7,974 nt of DNA from an uncultured Collinsella sp. (lineage in GTDB: Bacteria; Actinomycetota; Coriobacteriia; Coriobacteriales; Coriobacteriaceae): positions 1-7,974 of the forward strand of contig USEF01000071.1 of the NCBI GenBank assembly GCA_900553475.1, read 5' to 3'. The translations under genes and the position numbers were made by a program. The notes beneath the pieces were generated by a model, which did not search any database, was not told the origin of the DNA, and worked only from the letters and a program-made list of their open reading frames with translations. Shown here piece by piece: positions 1 to 6,148 of the stretch. Numbering within the stretch: the first letter of the stretch is position 1; the number at the start of each line of letters is the position of its first letter.

Positions 1-180
1 AATCGTCAGGGACAGTTCAAAGGCCAGGATAAAGATAAGGTATGTGTCTGGGTTTACGGATTATTTACTGATGTGCCTGGTGACTATATCAAGAAGCCTA
101 TGAAAGACTGTACCGGAAAAGAAATCACAGCAGAATGGCTCTATCACCTTGGTGTTCCGGAAGATCAGATCATGGATCTG
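1..180 (+). CDS. Oleate hydratase-like fragment (partial, C-terminal part)
   Basis: The frame is open from base 1 and reads VCVWVYGLFTDVPGDY, then KKPMKDCTGKEITAEWLYHLGVP. This matches my knowledge of the C-terminal part of FAD-dependent oleate hydratase (myosin-cross-reactive antigen family), which adds water to the double bond of oleate and other unsaturated fatty acids. Recognisable similarity stops near the residues DQIMDL (about 163-180). The expected tail of the family, which I recall as rich in MMP and FFMPR-like motifs, never appears. Instead the frame runs into helicase-like sequence. Codons here (AAA, GAA, GGA, ATT) are less GC-rich than in the rest of the window, so the fragment probably comes from another replicon or organism. 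The 5' part lies outside the window. The family call is from memory; the breakpoint is accurate to about 20 bases. Confidence 0.7.
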
Positions 181-270
181 GTACCGGTGCGTCCGGAGAT
201 GGAGTTCCCGGAAGTACGGGAGTTGCACCGGCATTTTATTCTGCATATCGGTCCCACCAACAGCGGAAAA
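181..270 (+). pseudogene. SUV3-like/DEAD-type helicase fragment (Walker A region only)
   Basis: In the same frame as the oleate hydratase fragment, the protein becomes PEMEFPEVRELHRHF followed by ILHIGPTNSGK. The GPTNSGK(T) string is the Walker A (ATP-binding) motif as found in SUV3-like RNA helicases, and the preceding LHRHFILHIG is the usual lead-in. The codon after the Lys (268-270) is TGC rather than Thr. From there on the plus frame is only the antisense of murI. About 30 residues of the helicase are therefore present, with neither end. It is a fragment inside a composite sequence, not a working gene. The frame stays open to 486 by chance. Confidence 0.6.
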
Positions 271-899
271 TGCGTACAGCCGAGTACCACGGTATCGATA
301 CCGTGGTCGCGCAGCGGCTCAACCGTGGCACCCACCAGCGCACGCACGGCAGGCGTATCGAAGATATCCTCGTTCTCAAGCCACTGTTCCTGCAGATGTG
401 CACCCGAGGCGAGCTCGTGTTCGACAACCTCGACAAAGCTCGAGGCAGGACAGCCGTATACATCGACGCCGGCATCCAGGTCCTGAATGGCGCGCGTGTA
501 GGCGCCCGAGCGAATGGTGAGGTTGGTGGCGAGCACGCCCACGCGACGCGAGCGGGTGCTGTTGATTGCCGCACGGGCACCCGGCGCGATCACGCCGATC
601 ACGGGAACGTCGAGCACCTGCTGGGCCAGACGCAAGGCCGCAGCGGTCGCCGTGTTGCAGGCGATGACCATAATCTTGACGTCGTGCTTCGAAAGCCAAC
701 GACCCGCCTGCAACGCAAACGAGCGCACCTCATCCTCGGTACGGGTGCCGTAGGGGCAGCGCTTGGTGTCGCCAAAGTAGTAGACGGACTCGTGCGGCAG
801 CGCCGTCGCGATGGCGCGCGCAACCGTCAGACCGCCCAAACCAGAATCGAACACGCCAATCGGGCGCGTGTCGCCTGCCGGATTCTCGATATCGGACAT
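258..899 (-). CDS. murI: Glutamate racemase MurI (3'-truncated)
   Basis: MurI interconverts L- and D-glutamate in the cytoplasm and supplies the D-Glu of peptidoglycan. The protein starts MSDIENPAGDTRPIG and has FDSGLGG (residues 17-23), the first catalytic cysteine in ACNTATA (Cys81) and the second in GCTHFPLL (Cys208). GDTKRCPYG (43-51) is the usual substrate-side motif. The ATG at 897-899 is preceded by GGTGAGG with a short spacer, which supports this start. After Leu214 (258-260) the family sequence stops. The frame continues to a chance stop at 165-167 with unrelated residues, because bases below about 258 belong to a different sequence. The family is usually about 265 residues, so roughly 50 C-terminal residues are missing. 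It follows the HAD gene by 51 bases and is probably in the same transcript. Confidence 0.9.
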
Positions 900-950
900 T
901 ACCTCACCAGTCTCTCTCGAAAAGACATGTCCAAGTGCGGCGGCGGCGCA

Positions 951-1862
951 CTACGAACGCGCCGCGACCAGCAGCTCTGCCGTCGCCGCCCAACCGTCGA
1001 CAATTTTGCCTCGCGTAACGAAAGCATTCTCGCAAGCAGCCAGGAACTCGGGCGCGCCGGCGCTCGTCAGGCCATTCTCGACCAAGCAGAACGTGCCCAC
1101 GTGATCGGCCATGTAGAAGTCGGACTCGGAGTCGCCGAGCGCGAGTGTCTCCTCGCGCTCGATCCCCAGGTGCTCGCAGAAGCGCGCAATGGCGACGCCT
1201 TTGTTGAGGCCCGCGGGGTTGATATTGAATGCGCGACCGTCCTCGACGCGATCGAGCTCGAGCGTCGTCGGCTTGGACAGATGCGTCAGATGGCCGTTGC
1301 AAGCCCAGATCAGACCGCAGCCGGCCTCGTCCAGGATGGCCTGAACCTCATCGTCGGGCACATCGCCGCGCATGCCGACGGTGACCTCACGGTACTTGTA
1401 GCCGGTCGACATGTCGTTGTGATACTCGATCTTGTGCGGCCAGCGGGCGAGGATCTTCTCGCACACGCCGGTCTGCTCGATCACCTGGTGCGGCGTGAGG
1501 CCGCAAGAGGGGTCGTAGGGCATGTCGCCGGTCAGATACTCCCAATCGTTGGCTTTGAGGTCGTACATGACCAGGCCGCCCATCTCGCCGATGTAGGAGT
1601 TGAGGCCGAGCACGCGCGCGTCCTCGTGGATCATGGTACGGTTGCGGCCCGAGGTGGGAACCACCTGAATACCAGCGCGAGCGAGCGCCACGACGGCCTC
1701 GACGAGTTTGGTCGAGGGGTTGCCGTCGTTGTCGCGTAGCACGCACGAGCCGGGTGCAAGCATCGTGGCATCCAGATCGGTAAAGACGTACTTGACCGTG
1801 GCCAAGCGCTCGCGCATCTCGCCCGAAAGCTCGGCAACGGTCGGCAGGGTATTGTGGGACAT
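951..1862 (-). CDS. HAD-superfamily hydrolase (Cof/IIB-like phosphatase)
   Basis: A cytoplasmic HAD phosphatase of about 303 residues. It has all four HAD motifs: FTDLDATML with nucleophile Asp29 and Asp31, TSGR (70-73), Lys221 in GLNKG, and GDSESD with Asp244 and Asp248. Motif I has Ala where DxDGT is usual. The long insert between motifs II and III suggests the type IIB cap of Cof-like and mannosyl-3-phosphoglycerate or sucrose phosphatase-like members. The substrate cannot be told from sequence. I chose the ATG at 1860-1862, which has GGAG five bases upstream; an in-frame ATG at 1902-1904 would add 14 residues but has no ribosome-binding site. The gene lies 107 bases after murE and 51 before murI, so it is probably co-transcribed. 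A role in cell-wall or sugar phosphate metabolism is only suggested by this position. Confidence 0.85.
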   Translation of the reverse strand: MSHNTLPTVAELSGEMRERLATVKYVFTDLDATMLAPGSCVLRDNDGNPSTKLVEAVVALARAGIQVVPTSGRNRTMIHEDARVLGLNSYIGEMGGLVMYDLKANDWEYLTGDMPYDPSCGLTPHQVIEQTGVCEKILARWPHKIEYHNDMSTGYKYREVTVGMRGDVPDDEVQAILDEAGCGLIWACNGHLTHLSKPTTLELDRVEDGRAFNINPAGLNKGVAIARFCEHLGIEREETLALGDSESDFYMADHVGTFCLVENGLTSAGAPEFLAACENAFVTRGKIVDGWAATAELLVAARS

Positions 1863-1969
1863 GGTTACTCCGTTTACGTAGAAGGGTTTGGACTTGGACG
1901 GCATGTTTTGATTGAGGGAACACGCTTATGGCGACAGCGCACTCAGGGCGCCGCCGCCATCATGGTTCA

Positions 1970-3532
1970 TTAGTCAAACTGGGTAACATCGATCAGGCGA
2001 TTGGCCAACGAAAGGTCGCTCTCGATGGGCACGAACTCGTCGCCCACGTGCATGAGCTCCTCGTCACCCTTTGCCAGCAGCAAGACAATGGTGGGAGCAT
2101 CGGGGTTGACGTACTCCTCGCGCGCCGCCTTGAACGCCGCATGCACAGCGGCTTCGCGGTCGAGGATGATCTTGTTCGGCGTATCGTCGGGAACATGCTC
2201 GGCAAGCTCGCGACAGACCTTCATCGGGTCCTCGTGAGCTGGATCCTCGTTGGCAAAGATCATCAGGTCGGAATACGGTGCGGCCTCGCGCGGAAGCTGC
2301 TCGCGGCGCTCCTGCGCCTTGCCGCCGGCAGCGCCAAACAGCGCAATGACGGGGCTAGCGGGAAACGCGCGCTTCACCGACGAGAAAAGCGAACGGAACG
2401 AAAGCTGGTTGTGCGCATAGTCGACAACGCAAATCACGCGGCCGTCCTTCGACTCCACGACCTCCATACGGCCCGGCACACGCAGTTTGGAGAGGCCCTT
2501 CTTGATAGCCTCGATACCGATGCCGATCTCGCGCGCAGCGGCGATAGCGACCAGCGCGTTTTCCACGTTAAAGTCGCCCGCGATGCCCAGCAGGACCTTC
2601 TCCCCCGTCTCGGACTCGTCGGCACACAGGCCATGCAAGTTGAACTCGATGCTAAAGCCGACCATGCGTACGTCGCTTGCCCACAGGCTCGCCTCGGGAT
2701 GCTCGACGCCAACGGTCACCAAGCGATCGGCCGTCGACGCTGCCTCTAGCACACGGTCAACCTCTTCGGTGCCTAGATTCACCACGGCGGTCTTTGCCTG
2801 GTCAAAGATCCTGAGTTTGCTCTCAAAATAATCCTCAAACGTGGGGTGTTCGATCGGCGAGATGTGGTCGCGGCCGATGTTGAGGAAGCACGCCACGTCA
2901 AACGGCAGATTCTCGACGCGTTGGTACTTGAGCGCCTGGCTCGAGACCTCCATGACCATGGACTGGCGACCGGACGTGCGGCAGTTGGCGATATGGCGCC
3001 AGACCTCGGGGGCCTCGGGCGTAGTATTGGTGCTCTCGTAGCACTCGATACCATCGTCGGTGTTCACCGAGCCGATCATGCCGCAGGACTCGCCTGCCGC
3101 CTTGATGATGGACTGGAGCATAAAAGCGGCCGTGGTCTTTCCCTTGGTACCGGTGATGCCCACGATCTTAACGTCGTGGTCGGGGCGGTTGTAGACCTCC
3201 GGCGGCAGCAGGGCCATGGCCGTGCGCACGCTATCAACAACCAGCATCGCAGCACCGCTCTCCTGCGCCAGCGGCTCCAGAGACTCGACCAGCGACTCCT
3301 CGCACACAAATGCGACGGCGCCCGCATCGAGCGCCATGCTCAAAAACGCGGGCTTAAAGGCAGCACCTTTGCAAAAGAATACGTCACCTGCCGAGACCGC
3401 GCGCGAATCAAACGAGCAGCCGGTCACGGCACGCTCGTCAACCTGCTCTGATGCGCGCAGCTCGCCGCACACATCGAGAAGCTTGGCAAGCGTATCGACC
3501 GTGGTCACGGTCGCGGAATCCGAATGGTGCAT
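1970..3532 (-). CDS. murE: UDP-N-acetylmuramoyl-tripeptide synthetase MurE, probably L-Lys/L-Orn type
   Basis: MurE is a cytoplasmic ATP-dependent ligase that adds the third amino acid to UDP-MurNAc-L-Ala-D-Glu. The 520 residues show the Mur ligase order. An N-terminal uridine-nucleotide domain contains FDSRAVSAGDVFF (41-53). The central ATPase has GITGTKGKTT (125-134), STNTTPEAP (167-175), EVSSQAL (195-201) and YFESKLRIF, in which Lys239 is the likely carbamylated lysine. GDFNVENALVAI (319-330) leads to the C-terminal domain with VVDYAHN (369-375). The selectivity loop reads NEDPAHEDP (428-436). The DNPR motif of diaminopimelate-adding enzymes is absent, with Ala in place of Arg, and the loop resembles the EDP-containing loops of Lys-adding enzymes in streptococci and lactobacilli. 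The start ATG has GAAAGG six bases upstream. Transcription probably starts from the promoter at 3567-3595 and continues into the HAD and murI genes. Confidence 0.93.
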   Translation of the reverse strand: MHHSDSATVTTVDTLAKLLDVCGELRASEQVDERAVTGCSFDSRAVSAGDVFFCKGAAFKPAFLSMALDAGAVAFVCEESLVESLEPLAQESGAAMLVVDSVRTAMALLPPEVYNRPDHDVKIVGITGTKGKTTAAFMLQSIIKAAGESCGMIGSVNTDDGIECYESTNTTPEAPEVWRHIANCRTSGRQSMVMEVSSQALKYQRVENLPFDVACFLNIGRDHISPIEHPTFEDYFESKLRIFDQAKTAVVNLGTEEVDRVLEAASTADRLVTVGVEHPEASLWASDVRMVGFSIEFNLHGLCADESETGEKVLLGIAGDFNVENALVAIAAAREIGIGIEAIKKGLSKLRVPGRMEVVESKDGRVICVVDYAHNQLSFRSLFSSVKRAFPASPVIALFGAAGGKAQERREQLPREAAPYSDLMIFANEDPAHEDPMKVCRELAEHVPDDTPNKIILDREAAVHAAFKAAREEYVNPDAPTIVLLLAKGDEELMHVGDEFVPIESDLSLANRLIDVTQFD

Positions 3533-3566
3533 CTTTCACCTTTCTCAGCCATTTGGCAGGGACGGT

Positions 3567-3595
3567 TTTATAGTAACTGAAACGCACCCACGCAA
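3567..3595 (-). promoter_or_regulatory. Candidate sigma-A-type promoter for murE
   Basis: On the minus strand, TTGCGT (3590-3595) and TATAAA (3567-3572) are separated by 17 bases. The -10 box matches the consensus at five of six positions and the -35 box at three. It lies 34 bases upstream of the murE ATG, directly after the asnB terminator, which is where a new promoter would be needed. The -35 overlaps the U-tract of the terminator by two bases. Inferred from sequence only. Confidence 0.45.
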
Positions 3596-3618
3596 AAACG
3601 GCTCCCCGGGGAGCCGTT
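3594..3618 (-). terminator. Rho-independent terminator of asnB
   Basis: AACGGCTCCCC (3597-3607) and GGGGAGCCGTT (3608-3618) form a perfect 22-base palindrome. On the minus strand it is followed by a run of five T (3594-3598). It begins 25 bases after the asnB stop codon. The hairpin is nearly all G/C pairs in its core. There is no T-run on the plus side, so it is directional for asnB. Confidence 0.9.
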
Positions 3619-3643
3619 ACGCGCAGGCGTTCGTAAGCCGAGG

Positions 3644-5524
3644 CTAGGCAGCCTGAACAGCGGGCTGGTCCTCGTCGATAAAGAAGCGCTTGTACCACAC
3701 CAGGAACACGAGCGGCGTATAGATCTTGCGCTGGAAATCGCCCTTGCCCGCAAAGTGCAGATCGAGCAGGTGCATGAGCTCGTCGGTATCGAAGAACTCG
3801 CTTGCCCACGGCGCGGTGAAGTACTCCTTGACATAGTCGTACCACTTTTGCTCGCGCAGCCAGTAGACAATCGGCACCGGGAAGCCCACCTTGGGACGGG
3901 TGGCCCACTCATCGGGCAGCGACTTGTTGGCAGCGTGGCGGAGTACCTGTTTGTTGCCGTTCTCGTTGATGCGGTAGCGGTCGGGAATGTGCTCGGCGAA
4001 CTCCATGACTTTGCGGTCCAGGAAGGGCACGCGCAGCTCCAGCGAGTGCGCCATGCACATCTTGTCGGCCTTGAGCAGAATGTCGCCCGGGAGCCACATG
4101 TTCATGTCCAAGTACTGCTTCTTGACCAGCTCGGGCTGACCCTTCACGCGCGCGTAGATGGGTGCAGCGAGCTCAAAGGCGCCGTCGCCGGTGTTGTACT
4201 CGGGCTTGAGCACGCCGTCGACCTCGCGCTCCGGCCATACCAGAGCCTGTCCCAGGAACGACTTCTCGGGAATCTCGGCACCCTTGACTAGGAAGTTATG
4301 TCCCTTGAAGTACGGCATATGCAGCGCCAGGTTACCGAGCGCGCGACGGATGGGCAGCGGCACCATCTTTTTGTACTTGCGCACCGGGACCGTATCCTCG
4401 TAGTAGGCGTAGCCGCCAAAGAGTTCGTCGGCGCCTTCGCCCGAAAGCACCACGGTGACGTCCTTGCGGGCCATCTCGGCCAAGAACCACAGCGGCACGG
4501 AAGACAGGTTGGACTGCGGCTCGTCCATGTGATACTGGATGTCCTCGAGCGCACCGAAGAACTCGTCGGCGGTAATCATCTTGCGAACGTTTTCGACGCC
4601 GAGCTTATCGGAAAGCTCCTTGGCGTAGTTGGTCTCGTTGAAGTTCTTGTAGTCAAAGCCCACCGAGAAGGTCTTGTCGGGCATGAGGCAAGCGGCGATG
4701 TAGCTAGAGTCGACGCCACCGGAGAGGAACGACGCGACCTTGACGTCGGCGATGCGATGGGCCTCGACGCTCTCGTGCACGACCTCGTCCAGCTCGTCGA
4801 CGTACTCCTCGAACGGCTTCTCGACGGCAGAGTAATCGCAATCCCAGTAGCGCTCGATGTTCATCTTGCCGGTCGGGATATCGACGGTAAAGTAGTGCGC
4901 CGGCGGCAGCTTGTAGACACCCTCGAAGAAGGTCTCCTCGGTTGCCGAATACTGCAGCGTCATGTACGGACGCAGGGCCTTTTTGTTGACCGCCTTGTGG
5001 AAGTGCGGGTAGTCCAGGAAGCTCTTGATCTCGGAACCAAAGAGCACGCCCGGAGCGCCGTCGCCCGCATCGGCCATGGGATAGTAGTAGAGCGGCTTGA
5101 TGCCAAAGATGTCGCGGGCGCCAAAAAGCTTGTTCTTCTTTTTGTCCCAGATGACGAAGGCGTACATACCGCGCAGACGATCGAGTACGGCCTCGCCCCA
5201 CTCCTCGTAGCCGTGTAGGAGGCTCTCGGTGTCGGCGCCGCAGTGGAACTTGTAGCCCTTGGCCTCGAGCTCGGAACGGAGTTCTTGGAAGTTGTAGATC
5301 TCGCCGTTGAAGACAATGACGACGCTACCGTCCTCGTTGGCCATAGGTTGGGCGCCAGCCTCGGTCAGGTCGAGGATCGACAGGCGGCGGAAGCCGAGGG
5401 CAACGCGGCCGTCGATAAACTGACCGCCCATGTCGGGACCGCGATGGACGATGCGGTCCATCATCTTGGTGAGCACCTCGGATTGGTTATCCGTCCCACC
5501 GACAAAACCGACAAAACCGCACAT
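3644..5524 (-). CDS. asnB: Asparagine synthetase (glutamine-hydrolysing) AsnB
   Basis: AsnB makes asparagine from aspartate, ATP and glutamine in the cytoplasm. The N-terminal class II glutaminase domain begins with Cys2 (MCGFVGFVGG), so the initiator Met must be removed to free the nucleophile. It also has HRGPD (27-31), NGEIYN (73-78) and GADTE (96-100). The synthetase domain has the pyrophosphate loop SGGVDSS (268-274), YHMDEP (331-336) and SGEGADELFGGY (361-372). At 626 residues it is full length, similar to the long Bacillus-type AsnB. The start is fixed by the catalytic Cys at position 2 and by GAGGGGA six bases upstream of ATG 5522-5524. It is a single-gene unit, with its own terminator at 3594-3618 and a divergent tRNA gene upstream. 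No leader peptide or T-box-like structure is visible in its short upstream region. Confidence 0.96.
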   Translation of the reverse strand: MCGFVGFVGGTDNQSEVLTKMMDRIVHRGPDMGGQFIDGRVALGFRRLSILDLTEAGAQPMANEDGSVVIVFNGEIYNFQELRSELEAKGYKFHCGADTESLLHGYEEWGEAVLDRLRGMYAFVIWDKKKNKLFGARDIFGIKPLYYYPMADAGDGAPGVLFGSEIKSFLDYPHFHKAVNKKALRPYMTLQYSATEETFFEGVYKLPPAHYFTVDIPTGKMNIERYWDCDYSAVEKPFEEYVDELDEVVHESVEAHRIADVKVASFLSGGVDSSYIAACLMPDKTFSVGFDYKNFNETNYAKELSDKLGVENVRKMITADEFFGALEDIQYHMDEPQSNLSSVPLWFLAEMARKDVTVVLSGEGADELFGGYAYYEDTVPVRKYKKMVPLPIRRALGNLALHMPYFKGHNFLVKGAEIPEKSFLGQALVWPEREVDGVLKPEYNTGDGAFELAAPIYARVKGQPELVKKQYLDMNMWLPGDILLKADKMCMAHSLELRVPFLDRKVMEFAEHIPDRYRINENGNKQVLRHAANKSLPDEWATRPKVGFPVPIVYWLREQKWYDYVKEYFTAPWASEFFDTDELMHLLDLHFAGKGDFQRKIYTPLVFLVWYKRFFIDEDQPAVQAA

Positions 5525-5575
5525 ATACTATCCCCTCTGCTGTTGCTGGGCATCAAATCGAATCAGTAGCTTTTG

Positions 5576-5581
5576 AGTATA
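5576..5581 (-). promoter_or_regulatory. Candidate -10 box for asnB
   Basis: TATACT on the minus strand matches the -10 consensus at five of six positions and lies about 50 bases upstream of the asnB ATG. I see no good TTGACA-like box 15-18 bases further upstream; that stretch is GC-rich (CCGCCCC). The assignment is therefore weak. Confidence 0.25.
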
Positions 5582-5673
5582 CCCGAGGGCGTAAAGAGGG
5601 GCGGAATGTTCAGGCAATCTCAACTGAATCAGCTCCGCTGTGACACGCACGAGTTACCTTTAATGGATATGAG

Positions 5674-5701
5674 GTGAATGAGGCGATTGTTTTGCTATAC
5701 T
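5674..5701 (+). promoter_or_regulatory. Candidate promoter for tRNA-Val
   Basis: TATACT at 5696-5701 matches the -10 consensus at five of six positions. It ends 10 bases before the first base of the mature tRNA, leaving a very short 5' leader. A weak -35 candidate, GTGAAT (5674-5679), is spaced 16 bases upstream. The same TATACT occurs on the opposite strand for asnB, so the two units diverge from this 187-base region. Confidence 0.4.
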
Positions 5702-5711
5702 CTCTCCGCAC

Positions 5712-5787
5712 GGGCGATTGGCGCAACGGTTAGCGCAGGTGCTTTACACGCACAAGGCTGGGGGTTCGAATCCCTCATCGCCCACCA
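5712..5787 (+). tRNA. tRNA-Val (anticodon UAC), CCA encoded
   Basis: A complete cloverleaf of 76 bases. The acceptor stem is GGGCGAT (5712-5718) with ATCGCCC (5777-5783). The D-stem is GCGC (5721-5724) with GCGC (5733-5736). The anticodon stem is GGTGC with GCACA around loop TTTACAC (5743-5749), giving anticodon TAC (5745-5747). The variable region has five bases. The T-arm has loop TTCGAAT (5765-5771) with stem GGGGG/CCCTC. The discriminator is A5784, and the terminal CCA (5785-5787) is encoded in the gene. The first anticodon-stem pair is G27 opposite A43, a mismatch. It reads GUN valine codons, chiefly GUA and GUG. It is transcribed alone, with its own terminator ten bases downstream. Confidence 0.96.
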
Positions 5788-5796
5788 CCGAATTGG

Positions 5797-5827
5797 AAAC
5801 GGTCCTCGCAAGGGGACCGTTTTTGTT
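5797..5827 (+). terminator. Rho-independent terminator of tRNA-Val
   Basis: AAACGGTCC (5797-5805) pairs with GGACCGTTT (5814-5822). The stem can extend by a U-G and a C-G pair to close a GCAA tetraloop (5808-5811, GNRA type). TTTTGTTT follows, overlapping the end of the 3' arm. It starts ten bases after the tRNA CCA. Confidence 0.9.
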
Positions 5828-5841
5828 TGGGCCCAGCGCAT

Positions 5842-5854
5842 GGGATTCGAACCC
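5842..5854 (-). repeat. tRNA T-arm-like motif, inverted relative to tRNA-Val
   Basis: On the minus strand this reads GGGTTCGAATCCC, identical over 13 bases to the T-arm of tRNA-Val (5762-5774) but in opposite orientation. The flanks do not extend into a full tRNA. The outer T-stem pairs fail (C opposite A, then G-U), no matching 5' acceptor strand is found, and no CCA follows. It could be the 3' remnant of a decayed tRNA or the scar of an element that integrated at a tRNA. Confidence 0.5.
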
Positions 5855-5880
5855 GCCAGCACGTCTGTCACAAAGGCCGT

Positions 5881-6095
5881 GGCCAAAAAATGGCAAAAAT
5901 GAGTACTGCTACTTTGTTTGCAACATATAAAAAGATAGTATTTGCTTAAGTTACGCAACATATGTCCATTATAAGGACTAACAGTTGGATCAAAATCGTG
6001 CATTCATCGCCATTTCGACTTGCCATCTGGCCTTATTAGTCCAAAATTGCTGCTACCAAATCGGTAGCAGTACTCATATTTAATGTTTTTTGACC
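5881..6095. repeat. AT-rich inverted-repeat element, MITE/REP-like, function unknown
   Basis: The two ends are imperfect inverted repeats of 32 bases (5881-5912 and 6064-6095) that match at 26 positions. The inner 14 bases (ATGAGTACTGCTAC at 5899-5912 and its complement at 6064-6077) are identical. About 151 bases separate the arms. Inside are a direct repeat GCAACATAT (5920-5928, 5955-5963) and an inverted pair GGACTAA/TTAGTCC (5975-5981, 6036-6042). Each inner arm starts a tiny frame: 16 codons on plus (5899-5949) and 13 codons on minus (6036-6077), both beginning MSTAT. Neither has a ribosome-binding site, and the shared start follows from the repeated DNA. No transposase is present. I infer a small non-autonomous or REP-type repeat, or a large stem-loop RNA. 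Confidence 0.55.
6050..6070. repeat. Small hairpin inside the right arm
   Basis: CTGCTACC (6050-6057) pairs perfectly with GGTAGCAG (6063-6070) around a five-base loop. The right half is also part of the long-range inverted repeat with 5899-5912, so the same bases can pair locally or with the distant left arm, but not both. The AT-rich sequence after it on the minus strand is not a clear U-tract, so it is a poor terminator. Confidence 0.6.
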
Positions 6096-6148
6096 AGCGG
6101 GTCTCCCTGCCTTAGCAAATCTAAGGCAAAACGGGCTCCAGACCGCTG
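6095..6148. repeat. Two-level nested hairpin downstream of argD
   Basis: An outer stem pairs 6095-6104 with 6140-6148 (AGCGG-G-TCT with AGACCGCT, one bulged G, plus one further C-G pair). Inside it, GCCTTAG (6109-6115) pairs perfectly with CTAAGGC (6121-6127) around a five-base loop. It directly abuts the right end of the AT-rich element. No T-run follows on either strand, so it is not a standard terminator, but it could stop 3' decay or pausing polymerase at the end of the arg transcript. Confidence 0.5.

Noticed and set aside
73..486. A fused oleate hydratase-helicase-novel protein of 137 or more residues
   Set aside because: The last 70 or so residues are antisense to murI, and the first parts are two unrelated family fragments. 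This looks like a sequence artefact.
135..1739. Plus-strand open frame of 534 codons across murI and the HAD gene
   Set aside because: It is antisense to two genes with clear family motifs, and its own protein has no recognisable domain and a biased composition. Long antisense frames are expected in GC-rich genes.
1928..2749. Plus-strand frame opposite murE (also 2846-3451)
   Set aside because: Antisense to murE with no domain of its own and no ribosome-binding site that I can see.
4298..5218. Plus-strand frame of 306 codons opposite asnB
   Set aside because: Antisense shadow of a well conserved AsnB.
5525..5640. T-box or amino-acid attenuator upstream of asnB
   Set aside because: The distance from the likely -10 to the ATG is only about 50 bases and shows no T-box sequence, leader peptide or competing hairpins.
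5695..6003. Minus-strand frame of 102 codons through the tRNA region
   Set aside because: It reads through the antisense of tRNA-Val (the MRDSNPQP-like string is the usual false translation of a tRNA), the terminator and the repeat element.
5899..6077. Two tiny facing frames beginning MSTAT as leader peptides or toxins
   Set aside because: Their shared start is explained by the inverted repeat, they lack ribosome-binding sites, and their remaining residues do not resemble each other.
5881..6095. Retron-type non-coding RNA or CRISPR array
   Set aside because: Inverted arms flanking a structured interior recall a retron, but no reverse transcriptase is within the window. There are no regularly spaced direct repeats as in CRISPR.
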